From Verrucomicrobiota bacterium (GTDB lineage: Bacteria > Verrucomicrobiota > Verrucomicrobiia > Opitutales > Opitutaceae): a stretch of DNA of 64,000 nucleotides. This document shows positions 8,874 to 17,279 of this stretch, in pieces (position 1 is the stretch's first letter; the number at the start of each line of letters is the position of its first letter). The stretch is from positions 1-64,000 of the forward strand of contig JAEZGX010000026.1 of NCBI GenBank assembly GCA_023416735.1, in the 5' to 3' direction. A model generated the notes under the pieces. The model was not told the origin of the DNA and ran no database searches. It saw only the letters and a program-made list of their open reading frames with translations. Position numbers and translations under genes: made by a program.

Positions 8874-10048
8874 AAATCCGCCTTTTCTACCACTCGCTGA
8901 TCTCCGACTGGAATCACGGCAACGCCCACTTTCTCCGCGGTTACGCCACGGAACTCATCGCGAGCGGACACGATGTCCTCATCTACGAACCCGCCGACAG
9001 CTGGAGCGCAAAAAATCTCCGCGAGGAACACGGCGAAAATCCGATCCGTCGCTTCCAAGCCGCCTATCCCCTGCTCAAAAGCGTCGCCTACCACCCCGCT
9101 TCTTTCGATCTCGACGAGGCCGTCGAAGACGCCGACCTCGTCATCGTTCACGAGTGGAATTCGCCCGAACTCGTGAAACGCATCGGCCACGCCCGTCGCC
9201 GCCACGGCTTCGTCGCCTTGTTTCACGACACCCACCATCGGCTCGTCACCGATCGTGCCAGCATGCGCGCGTATGACCTCCGCCACTACGACGGTGTCCT
9301 CGCCTACGGCAACGTTCTCCGCGATCTCTACCTCCGCGAAGGCGTTGTCGACCGCGCGTGGACGTGGCACGAAGCCGCCGACACGCGCGTCTTCCGACCC
9401 ATCGAATCCGTCGTCAACGAGGGCGATCTCGTGTGGATCGGCAACTGGGGCGACGACGAGCGCACCGAAGAGCTCCAGGAATTTCTCCTCGGCCCCATCA
9501 AAACCCTCGGTCTCAAAGCCCGCGTTTACGGCGTCCGCTACCCGCAACACGCCCTCGATGCGCTCGCCGACGCCGGCGTCTCCTACGGTGGCTGGCTGCC
9601 CAACTTCGAAGCCCCCGAAGTCTTCTCCCGCTTCAAGCTCACCGTTCACGTCCCGCGCCGCCCTTACGTCCAAGCGCTCCCCGGCATCCCCACGATCCGC
9701 CCGTTCGAAGCCCTCGCCTGCGGCATTCCGCTCGTTTGCTCGCCGTGGAGCGACGCGGAACATCTCTTCACCTCGAACGACTTCGTCTCCGTGCGCAACG
9801 GTCGCGAGATGACCCGGCAAATCGAATCGCTGCTGAGCAGCCCGAAACGGCGCACCCAGCTCGCTCGCGACGGCCTTGTATCCATTCGCTCACGACACAC
9901 CTGCGCCCATCGCGTCGACGAACTCCTCAACATCTTCGACGACCTCGTCTCTGCGCCCGCGCCCAAAAAGCGCCGCCCTCTCGCCGAAGTCACTCCCGTT
10001 CCCGTGCCCGCTCCTGCTCTCATCCGCAGCGCTCTCGCCCCTTCGTAA
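8870..10048 (+). CDS. CgeB-like glycosyltransferase 1
   Basis: This 392-residue GT-B protein resembles CgeB, the Bacillus spore-crust glycosylation protein. It opens with MKIRLFYHSLISDWNHGNAH, carries the family segment LVWIGNWGDDERTEEL mid-protein, and has a C-terminal Glyco_trans_1_2-like region (IRPFEALACGIPLVCSPW). The C-terminal 40 residues are rich in Pro, Ala and basic residues and look unstructured. It overlaps the GT4 gene by four bases and is the first of three related neighbours, which suggests sequential addition of sugars. Acceptor and donor are unknown. Confidence 0.82.
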   Translation: MKIRLFYHSLISDWNHGNAHFLRGYATELIASGHDVLIYEPADSWSAKNLREEHGENPIRRFQAAYPLLKSVAYHPASFDLDEAVEDADLVIVHEWNSPELVKRIGHARRRHGFVALFHDTHHRLVTDRASMRAYDLRHYDGVLAYGNVLRDLYLREGVVDRAWTWHEAADTRVFRPIESVVNEGDLVWIGNWGDDERTEELQEFLLGPIKTLGLKARVYGVRYPQHALDALADAGVSYGGWLPNFEAPEVFSRFKLTVHVPRRPYVQALPGIPTIRPFEALACGIPLVCSPWSDAEHLFTSNDFVSVRNGREMTRQIESLLSSPKRRTQLARDGLVSIRSRHTCAHRVDELLNIFDDLVSAPAPKKRRPLAEVTPVPVPAPALIRSALAPS

Positions 10049-10104
10049 TCTCACCTAGCAGGCGCCACTCCGCCGCCGCGCTCAACACCGACGCTCTCCT
10101 TTTG

Positions 10105-11223
10105 ATGAAACCTCTTCGCATCGCCTTTTTCGGTTCCTCCCTGGTCTCCGCCTTCTGGAACGGCGCCGCCACCTACTATCGCGGCCTCATCCGCGCTCTC
10201 GCGGAACGCGGTCATCGGGTCACGTTCTTCGAGCCCGACGCCTACGATCGCCAAAAACACCGCGACATGGCCGATCCCGACTGGGCCGAGGTCGTCGTTT
10301 ACCGCGGCGACTCCAACTTCTCCGCGCTCGAAGCCCTCGAACGCGCCCGCGGCGCCGACCTCGTCGTCAAAGCAAGCGGCGTCGGCGTTTACGACGAACT
10401 CCTCGAATCCGCCGTCCTCGATCTCAAACGGCCCGGCACCCTCGTCGCTTTTTGGGATGTCGATGCGCCCGCGACGCTCGACCGCGTCCAAAGCAACTTC
10501 GGCGATCCCTTCCGCCCGCTCATTCCGCGCTACGATCTCGTCCTCACCTACGGTGGCGGCGATCCCGTCGTCTCCGCCTACGAAGCGCTCGGCGCCACCG
10601 CCTGCGTGCCAATCTACAACGCCCTCGATCCGCACACCCATTTCCCCGTCGCCGCCGATCCGCGTTTCACCAGCGACCTCGGCTTCCTCGGCAATCGCCT
10701 CCCCGATCGTGAAGCACGTGTTGAAGAATTCTTCCTCCGCGCCGCCGAGCTTCTTCCGCAACGCAAATTCCTCCTCGGCGGCAGCGGCTGGGGCGATCGC
10801 CCGCTGCCGCCAAACGTCACTTATGCCGGCCATGTTTACACGCGCGATCACAACGCCTTCAACCGCACCGCCACCGCCGTCCTCAACATCAACCGCGCCT
10901 CGATGGCCCGCTACGGTTTCTCTCCGCCGACACGCGTGTTCGAAGCCGCTGGAGCCGGCGCTTGCCTGATCTCCGACGCTTGGACCGGTCTCGAACTCTT
11001 CCTCGAGCCCGATCGCGAGGTCCTCGTCGCGCACAACGGCGCCGAAGTCGCCCGCCATCTCGAAACGCTCACGCCCGCTCGTGCGCACGCCATCGGCGAG
11101 GCCGCACGCTCTCGCGTGCTTGCCAACCACACCTACGCCCACCGCGCGCGTCAGCTGGAACAGGTCCTCGACGGACACTTCCATCGCAGTTACGAGCGCG
11201 AGCGAGTCGCCGAACAACTCTGA
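10105..11223 (+). CDS. CgeB-like glycosyltransferase 2
   Basis: This 372-residue paralogue of its neighbours opens with MKPLRIAFFGSSLVSAFWNG and a GAATYYRGL motif. A middle FWDVDAPATLDRV segment is followed by a donor-domain signature (SPPTRVFEAAGAGACLISD). The ATG at 10105 is chosen because the family N-terminus starts there; the open frame runs upstream through the preceding gene. The gap to the previous gene is 56 bases and to the next only 8, so the last two CgeB-like genes are tightly coupled. No membrane segment is present. Confidence 0.83.
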   Translation: MKPLRIAFFGSSLVSAFWNGAATYYRGLIRALAERGHRVTFFEPDAYDRQKHRDMADPDWAEVVVYRGDSNFSALEALERARGADLVVKASGVGVYDELLESAVLDLKRPGTLVAFWDVDAPATLDRVQSNFGDPFRPLIPRYDLVLTYGGGDPVVSAYEALGATACVPIYNALDPHTHFPVAADPRFTSDLGFLGNRLPDREARVEEFFLRAAELLPQRKFLLGGSGWGDRPLPPNVTYAGHVYTRDHNAFNRTATAVLNINRASMARYGFSPPTRVFEAAGAGACLISDAWTGLELFLEPDREVLVAHNGAEVARHLETLTPARAHAIGEAARSRVLANHTYAHRARQLEQVLDGHFHRSYERERVAEQL

Positions 11224-11231
11224 CGCTCGCC

Positions 11232-12353
11232 ATGAAAATCGTCGTTCTCGGCCTCTCGCTCAGCTCCTCCTGGGGCAACGGTCACGCCACCACCTATCGC
11301 GGGCTCTTGCTCGAACTCGCCTTGCGCGGCCACGAGATCCACTTCCTTGAACGCGACGTCCCTTGGTTTGCCGACAACCGCGACCTGACCGAACTCCCCG
11401 GCGTCCACCTGCATTTCTACGCTTCGCTCGACGAACTCGAAGACCGTCATCTGTGCGACGTTCGCAATGCCGACGCTGTCATCGTCGGCTCCTACGTGCC
11501 GGACGGCATCGAGGTCGGAAACCTCGTGTTGGAGAACGCCACTGGAGTCACCGCGTTCTACGACATCGATACGCCCGTCACCCTGGCCGCGCTCCGCCGC
11601 GGCCAAACCGACTACCTCTCCGCGGGCCAAATCGCCCGCTATCGCGTTTACCTCTCCTTCACCGGAGGCCCCACACTTCAAGAGCTCGAGCGGCGCTGGC
11701 ACTCTCCCGCCGCCCGTCCGCTCTACTGCGCCGTCGATCCTCGCGCCTACTATCGCGAGTCCAACGTCAGCCCGTCCTGGGATCTTGGATACCTCGGCAC
11801 CTACAGCTCCGATCGGCAGCCGTCCCTTGAACGTCTTCTGCTCGAACCAGCCCGCCGCTCCTCCACGCATCGCTTCATCGTCGCCGGCCCTCAGTATCCT
11901 TCCGCCATCGCCTGGCCGGCCAACGTCGAACGCATCGAACATCTCCCCCCCGCGGAACACCGCCGCTTCTACAATCGCCAGCGCTTCACGCTGAATCTCA
12001 CCCGCGCCGACATGATCGCCGCGGGATGGTCGCCGAGCGTCCGGCTCTTCGAAGCCGCCGCGTGCGGCACACCCATCGTCAGCGACTATTGGCCGGGCTT
12101 GGAAAACTTCTTCACGCCCGGTCACGAGATTCTTCTCGCCCACTCCGCGAGCGAGGTCGACCGCATCCTCCGCGATCTCTCGCCCTCGGTCGCCGCCGAG
12201 CTCGGCCGTGCCGCGCAACGTCGTGTTCTCGCCCAACACACCGCCGCTCACCGCGCCATGGAACTCGAAGCCCATCTGATGGAAGCCTCCAATCGTCTCA
12301 CCCGCTCCCGGAGCGGGTGGTTCGCTTCCACCTCATCTTCTTCGACGACATGA
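11232..12353 (+). CDS. CgeB-like glycosyltransferase 3
   Basis: This 373-residue third paralogue opens with MKIVVLGLSLSSSWGNGHA and TTYRGLLLELALRGHE, with FYDIDTPVTL in the middle and SVRLFEAAACGTPIVSDYW in the donor domain. It shares the GNGHATTYRGL / TPVTL pattern with CgeB-like protein 2 and is its closest relative here. The last 20 residues are a Ser/Thr-rich tail. The DNA encoding it contains an 8-bp perfect hairpin (12300-12318) just before the overlapping ATGA start of the methyltransferase, which could modulate translational coupling. Confidence 0.83.
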   Translation: MKIVVLGLSLSSSWGNGHATTYRGLLLELALRGHEIHFLERDVPWFADNRDLTELPGVHLHFYASLDELEDRHLCDVRNADAVIVGSYVPDGIEVGNLVLENATGVTAFYDIDTPVTLAALRRGQTDYLSAGQIARYRVYLSFTGGPTLQELERRWHSPAARPLYCAVDPRAYYRESNVSPSWDLGYLGTYSSDRQPSLERLLLEPARRSSTHRFIVAGPQYPSAIAWPANVERIEHLPPAEHRRFYNRQRFTLNLTRADMIAAGWSPSVRLFEAAACGTPIVSDYWPGLENFFTPGHEILLAHSASEVDRILRDLSPSVAAELGRAAQRRVLAQHTAAHRAMELEAHLMEASNRLTRSRSGWFASTSSSSTT

Positions 12354-13225
12354 ATCCCGCGCGCTTCATGACCCACTCCGCGGCCGCCTCGGCCGGCCTC
12401 GCCAGCGAAGCCGCGCGCTTCGCGCCGTGGTTTCACAACGTCCACCTTCCCGACGGCACCGAAACCGCACCCACTCACCCGCTCGGCGATTTTCCTTCCT
12501 ACAAGTGGCGCGAAATCGCCGCCCACCTTCCGGCCGATCTCAGCGGTTGGACCGCCTTGGACATCGGCTGCAACTCCGGCTTCTACAGCATCGAGCTCGC
12601 CCGCCGCGGCGCCCAGGTGGTCGCGATCGATCACGATCCTCATTTCCTTCAACAAGCCCGCTGGGTTGTCGATCGCTTCGATCTCGCTGACCGGATCGAT
12701 CTGCACCACGCGCAGGTCTACGATATCGCCCACTGGAAGGTCTCGTTCGACCTCATCCTTTTCATGGGCGTGTTCTACCACCTCCGCCATCCGCTGCTCG
12801 CCCTCGATCTCGTCGCCGAGAAAACCTCCCGCCTCCTCGTCTTTCAAACGCTCAGCCTTCCCGGCGACGAAGTGGCCGCGCCTCCCGCGGATCTCGATTT
12901 CGAACATCGCGAGTCGATGCTCGCCCCCGGCTGGCCGAAGATGGCTTTCATTGAGAAATCCCTCGCCGGCGATCCCACCAATTGGTGGGCGCCCAACCAC
13001 GCCTGCATCGAAGCCATGCTTCGCACCGCCGGACTCAGTGTATCCAGTCGCCCAGGACACGAGATTTATCTTTGCACCCCGTCGCCACGACCTCCACCGC
13101 ACGCCGCCATCCAGCGCGAAGAACTCCTCGCCGCCACTGGCCGCACTCCGCCTTCGTCCCATCCCACGTTCCGCCCCACCTCCACCGACTCGGCCAACTT
13201 CCTCCGCCGCTCTCCGCGCGATTAG
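12350..13225 (+). CDS. SAM-dependent methyltransferase of the glycan cassette (TIGR04290-like)
   Basis: This 291-residue class I methyltransferase has motif I LDIGCNSGF (Asp71) and an acidic motif II (VVAIDHD), and FDLILFMGVFYHLRHP resembles the CmoB/DUF1698 group. An N-terminal FHNVHLPDG... HPLGDFP segment matches, as far as I recall, an uncharacterised family (TIGR04290) found beside the same glycosyltransferases in other bacteria. The start overlaps the stop of CgeB-like gene 3 (ATGA). The C-terminal 35 residues are Pro/Arg-rich and probably disordered. It probably caps or modifies the glycan; the substrate is unknown. Confidence 0.8.
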   Translation: MNPARFMTHSAAASAGLASEAARFAPWFHNVHLPDGTETAPTHPLGDFPSYKWREIAAHLPADLSGWTALDIGCNSGFYSIELARRGAQVVAIDHDPHFLQQARWVVDRFDLADRIDLHHAQVYDIAHWKVSFDLILFMGVFYHLRHPLLALDLVAEKTSRLLVFQTLSLPGDEVAAPPADLDFEHRESMLAPGWPKMAFIEKSLAGDPTNWWAPNHACIEAMLRTAGLSVSSRPGHEIYLCTPSPRPPPHAAIQREELLAATGRTPPSSHPTFRPTSTDSANFLRRSPRD

Positions 13226-13290
13226 TAGAGCGTCTCTAATCCAGGACCCTTCCTCCGCTTTCCTTTCTCACCTTTCACGTTCCGTTTCTC

Positions 13291-15093
13291 GTGTCCGTTG
13301 ACGCTGGCGCCCCCACCTCTTTTTCGTCGACTCCTCCCACCGGCGGCCGGCTCCGCCGAGCTCTGCGCTTCGCTGCTCCGCATCGCTCCGCGGTCATCTC
13401 CATCACCGCACTGACCCTCGTCCTTTCCGCCGTCGGCGCCGCCGAGCCGCTCGTCCTTAAATTCATCTTCGACGGTCTCGCCTCCGCCTCCGTCAATCAG
13501 GTTCTCCTCACCGGCGTCGGACTGCTCCTGCTCCTCGCCTTCATCCGCGAAGGAATCACCAGCGTGACCAACTGGCTCACCTGGCAAACCCGTCTTGGCA
13601 TCCACTTCACTTTGCTCGAAGCCACCGTCGGACGCCTCCACAGCATGCCGCTCCGCATGCAACGCAGCGAGGGCGTCGGTGCCATTATCACGCGGCTCGA
13701 CCGCAGCATCCAGGGCTTCATCGGCGCCATCACCCAGATCCTTTTTCAAGTTCTTCCCGCCATCGTCTATCTCGTCCTTTCCGTCATCGTGATGCTGAAG
13801 CTCGAATGGCGGCTCGCCCTCCTCGTCCTCGCCTTCGCGCCGCTTCCCGCCCTCATCGCCGCCGCCGCCACGCCCGAACAAACCCGCCGCGAACGCGTGC
13901 TCCTCGATCAGTGGGCCAAAATCTACTCCCGCTTCAACGAGGTCCTTTCCGGCATCGTCACCGTTCGCAGTTTCGCCATGGAGGACATGGAAAAGCAGCG
14001 CTTCCTCAACGATGTCGCCGCGGCCAATCGCACCGTCATCCGCGGGGTGCGCACCGACTCCGGTTTCGGCGCCGCCGGCAATCTCCTCGTCGCCCTCGCG
14101 CGGATCGCCGCGATATTCGTCGGCGGCATCATCGTCATTCGCGGCGGCATCACCGTCGGCACGCTTGTCGCCTTCCTCGGCTATGTCGGCGGCCTTTTCG
14201 GCCCCGTTCAGGGCCTCACCGGAATCTATCAAACCATCAAGAAAGCCTCGGTTTCGCTCGACGAGATCTTCGCGATTCTCGATGTGCAGGAACATCTCGG
14301 CGATGCGCCCGACGCCGAGGAGGTCACTGACGTTCAGGGCGCCATCGAGTTCTCCAGCGTCTCTTTCCGCTACGAGCAATCCGGCCGCCCGCTCCTCGAC
14401 CACATCTCCTTCTCCGCCGCGCCGGGAGAAACCATCGCCATCGTCGGTCCCAGTGGCTCGGGCAAAACCACCCTCATGGCGCTCTTGATGCGCTTCTACG
14501 ATCCGCTCGAGGGCGCCGTGCTCATCGACGGTCGCGATCTCCGCCGCCTCAAACAGCGCGCGCTCCGCCGCAACATCGGCGTCGTCCTGCAGGACCCGCT
14601 GCTTTTCAACGACACGCTTCGCGCCAACATCGCCTACGGCCGCCCCGAAGCCACCGACGCCGAAATCGTCGAAGCCGCCCGCGCCGCCAACGCGCTCGCT
14701 TTCATCGAGCGCCTGCCCGACCGCTTCAGCACCGTTGTCGGCGAACGCGGCAGCCGCCTCTCCGTCGGCGAACGTCAGCGCATCACCATCGCGCGCGCCC
14801 TCATCAAACAGCCCAAGCTCATCATCCTCGACGAAGCCACATCATCGCTCGACGCCGAATCCGAGGGCTTGGTCCAAGAAGCGCTCGAGCGGCTGATGAA
14901 GGGCCGCACGACGTTCGTGATCGCCCACCGGCTGTCCACCGTCGTCAACGCCGACCGCATCCTCGTCCTGCGCGAGGGCCGCATCGCCGAGTCCGGCAAA
15001 CACACCGAGCTCATGAAGCTCGGCGGCTACTACGCCCAGCTCGTCCGCCGCCAAACCAGCGGCCTTATTCAAAACGAAGGCGAACCGCTCTGA
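13291..15093 (+). CDS. ABC exporter, fused permease and ATPase (MsbA/lipid-flippase type)
   Basis: This 600-residue half-transporter has an N-terminal six-helix permease domain (about residues 30-330) followed by an ATPase domain. The Walker A motif GPSGSGKTT begins at residue 386, the signature is LSVGERQR, Walker B is LIILDEATSSLD, and the H-loop is in VIAHRLSTV. It probably works as a homodimer exporting a lipid-linked or amphipathic product. It starts with GTG 65 bases after the methyltransferase and is the last gene of the cassette, so the exported substrate is most likely the cassette product. Confidence 0.87.
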   Translation: MSVDAGAPTSFSSTPPTGGRLRRALRFAAPHRSAVISITALTLVLSAVGAAEPLVLKFIFDGLASASVNQVLLTGVGLLLLLAFIREGITSVTNWLTWQTRLGIHFTLLEATVGRLHSMPLRMQRSEGVGAIITRLDRSIQGFIGAITQILFQVLPAIVYLVLSVIVMLKLEWRLALLVLAFAPLPALIAAAATPEQTRRERVLLDQWAKIYSRFNEVLSGIVTVRSFAMEDMEKQRFLNDVAAANRTVIRGVRTDSGFGAAGNLLVALARIAAIFVGGIIVIRGGITVGTLVAFLGYVGGLFGPVQGLTGIYQTIKKASVSLDEIFAILDVQEHLGDAPDAEEVTDVQGAIEFSSVSFRYEQSGRPLLDHISFSAAPGETIAIVGPSGSGKTTLMALLMRFYDPLEGAVLIDGRDLRRLKQRALRRNIGVVLQDPLLFNDTLRANIAYGRPEATDAEIVEAARAANALAFIERLPDRFSTVVGERGSRLSVGERQRITIARALIKQPKLIILDEATSSLDAESEGLVQEALERLMKGRTTFVIAHRLSTVVNADRILVLREGRIAESGKHTELMKLGGYYAQLVRRQTSGLIQNEGEPL

Positions 15094-15116
15094 CGCTTCC
15101 GCCGTAGCGGAAGGCG
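15094..15116. terminator. Hairpin between convergent ABC and kinase genes
   Basis: An inverted repeat (cgcttccgc / gcggaaggcg, one bulged base, CGTA loop) starts at the ABC gene stop codon and is followed by a short T-rich stretch (tgaacttttc). It sits in the 43-base gap between convergent genes and may stop transcription from the left. Confidence 0.5.
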
Positions 15117-15136
15117 TGAACTTTTCGCCAACCGCC

Positions 15137-17248
15137 TCAGGCCCGCGCCTTCACCCCGTCGCCATCCGCCACGAGCGCCAGCGCCCGCTCCAAGGCCTGC
15201 ACGCTTACCGGTTTCGTCAGGTGCGTCACAAATCCCGCCGCTCGACTGCGCAGCATATCCTCGTCCATCCCATAGCCGGTCAACGCCACGCCTTTCAGCC
15301 GGAAACGATCGCGGAATTCGGCCATCAAATCGCAGCCGTTTCCATCCGGCAGCCCCACGTCCGAAATCACGAAATCGAAACGCCCGCCGTCCACCGCGTC
15401 GCGCGCCTCCGCCACCGTTCCCGCCGTCGTCACCCGATATCCGCGTCGCGCCAACAACTCCCGCAGCGCCACGCACGTCGGCTGATGATCCTCCACCAAC
15501 AACACGCTCATCGCCCGCCCAGGTTGCGAGGTCTCCAGCGGAGCCTGCACGGTTTCGCCCGCGCGTCGCTCCGGACGGTGGCCATTCGCCGTGCTCAAGG
15601 GCAGCTCGATCGTAAACGTCGCCCCTCGATCGCGTCCCGCACTGCTCGCCGAAATCCGGCCGCAGTGCAGCTGCGTGAGCATTTTCGAAATCACCAGCCC
15701 CAATCCCAGCCCGCCAAAACGCCCATTGCCGTTCGCCGCATGATCTCCTTGCGCAAACGCCGCGAAGATCCGCGAGCTCTCCTCCGTGGTGAGTCCAATG
15801 CCGCTGTCGGTCACTCGGATCGTCACATTGTCCGACCCGCACGCGACCGTCGTTTCGATCGTGATCTGTCCGCCGACCGGCGTGAACTTCACCGCGTTCT
15901 TGAACACATTCCAAAACACCTGCTTCAGCCGCATGTCGTCGCCCAGCACCGTCTGCCGGTCCGCCGCGAGCTGCAGCACGATCCTCAACTGTTTCTGCGC
16001 GATGTCCTGCCGCATCATCGCGAGCGCATCGTGCAACACCGTGTGAATTTGCACCGGCTTCATCGCCAGCGACAGCTTGCCGCGCGTGATCGCCGTCAGA
16101 TCCAGCAGGTCGTCGATCAATCGTGCCTCCAACATCACGTTCTGTGCGATCGTCTCGAAATCCGCCCGCACGTCCGGCGACAACTTCGGATTCTCCGCCG
16201 CCTCGCTCGCCAGCAGCAGCACCGGATTCAAGGGCGTCCGCAACTCGTGCGATAACCGCGCGAGAAAATCGTCCTTCGCCCGCGACGCCGCCAACGCCTC
16301 ATCCCGCGCCGCCGTCACCGCCCGTTCCGCCTGCTTGCGCTCCGTGATGTCCGTCACGACCGCCACGAGCCCGATCACCTCGCCGTCCGACGAACGCTCC
16401 GGTTCGTGAATCACGAACACCCAGCGCGGCCCCAACGACGCATACGCGATCTCCGCCTCGAATTCCACCCGCTCTCCCCGCAGCGCCGCGTCCAGATGCT
16501 CCCGAATCGCCGCATAAGGCTCCTCGCCCATCACATCCGTGAAATGCTTCCCAATCACCTGCTGCGGCTCGTAACCAAAACGCCGGGCATAGGTGCGATT
16601 CACAAACTTGAACCGATGCTCGGGATCGATCTGCGCAATGAAGACGGGCGCATAATCCGTCACCAGCCTCAGTTGCGCCTCCCGCGCGGCCAGTGCCTTC
16701 TCGCGCTGCTGCAGCTCGTCGTTCGCGCGCAACAAATCCGCCGTCCGCGCCCGCACGCGATTCTCCAATTCGTTGTTCGCGATCCTCAGCGACTCCTCCG
16801 CTTTCTGCCGCTGCACCACTTCCTGCTCGAGCGCCGCATTCGCCGCCGCCAGCGCCCGTGTCTTCCGAAACAAATCCACGAACACCGCGATCTTCGAACG
16901 CAGGATCTGCGGATTGATCGGCTTCGTCAGATAATCGACCGCGCCACTCCCGTAACCTTCGAGGACGTCCTTGTCCTCCTGAAAATACGCCGTGAGAAAA
17001 ATGATCGGGATGTGCTGCGTCTTGCGTCGCTGCTTGATCAGATTCGCCAGCTCGATGCCGTTCATTCCGGGCATCTGGATATCCAGCACGATGGCCGCGA
17101 ACTCTCCATCGAGCAGCAGCATCAACGCCCGCTCCGCGGTCAGCGCCCGCACCAGATTGTAGTCCGGGGAATGCAACAAGCTCTCGAGCACATCGAGATT
17201 CCGCACCTCGTCATCGACGAGCAGGATGTTGACCGGCGCCGGCGTCAT
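15137..17248 (-). CDS. Soluble hybrid histidine kinase: REC-PAS-HisKA-HATPase-REC
   Basis: This 703-residue cytoplasmic kinase has an N-terminal receiver (about 6-125, phospho-site in VLDIQMPG), a coiled coil (130-195), and a PAS domain (about 200-320, ending in DITERK). The HisKA phospho-acceptor is His334 (SHELRTP); an ATPase domain has GGLGLGL; a C-terminal receiver (about 585-700) has VISDVGLPDG. There is no membrane segment. The start lies 31 bases downstream of the poly-HAMP kinase stop on the same strand, so both probably form one transcript and one phosphorelay. The N-terminal receiver suggests it can be controlled by phosphotransfer from a partner. Confidence 0.88.
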   Translation of the reverse strand: MTPAPVNILLVDDEVRNLDVLESLLHSPDYNLVRALTAERALMLLLDGEFAAIVLDIQMPGMNGIELANLIKQRRKTQHIPIIFLTAYFQEDKDVLEGYGSGAVDYLTKPINPQILRSKIAVFVDLFRKTRALAAANAALEQEVVQRQKAEESLRIANNELENRVRARTADLLRANDELQQREKALAAREAQLRLVTDYAPVFIAQIDPEHRFKFVNRTYARRFGYEPQQVIGKHFTDVMGEEPYAAIREHLDAALRGERVEFEAEIAYASLGPRWVFVIHEPERSSDGEVIGLVAVVTDITERKQAERAVTAARDEALAASRAKDDFLARLSHELRTPLNPVLLLASEAAENPKLSPDVRADFETIAQNVMLEARLIDDLLDLTAITRGKLSLAMKPVQIHTVLHDALAMMRQDIAQKQLRIVLQLAADRQTVLGDDMRLKQVFWNVFKNAVKFTPVGGQITIETTVACGSDNVTIRVTDSGIGLTTEESSRIFAAFAQGDHAANGNGRFGGLGLGLVISKMLTQLHCGRISASSAGRDRGATFTIELPLSTANGHRPERRAGETVQAPLETSQPGRAMSVLLVEDHQPTCVALRELLARRGYRVTTAGTVAEARDAVDGGRFDFVISDVGLPDGNGCDLMAEFRDRFRLKGVALTGYGMDEDMLRSRAAGFVTHLTKPVSVQALERALALVADGDGVKARA

Positions 17249-17279
17249 GGCGTTGCAAGATCCGCCCTGCTTCTCGTGC

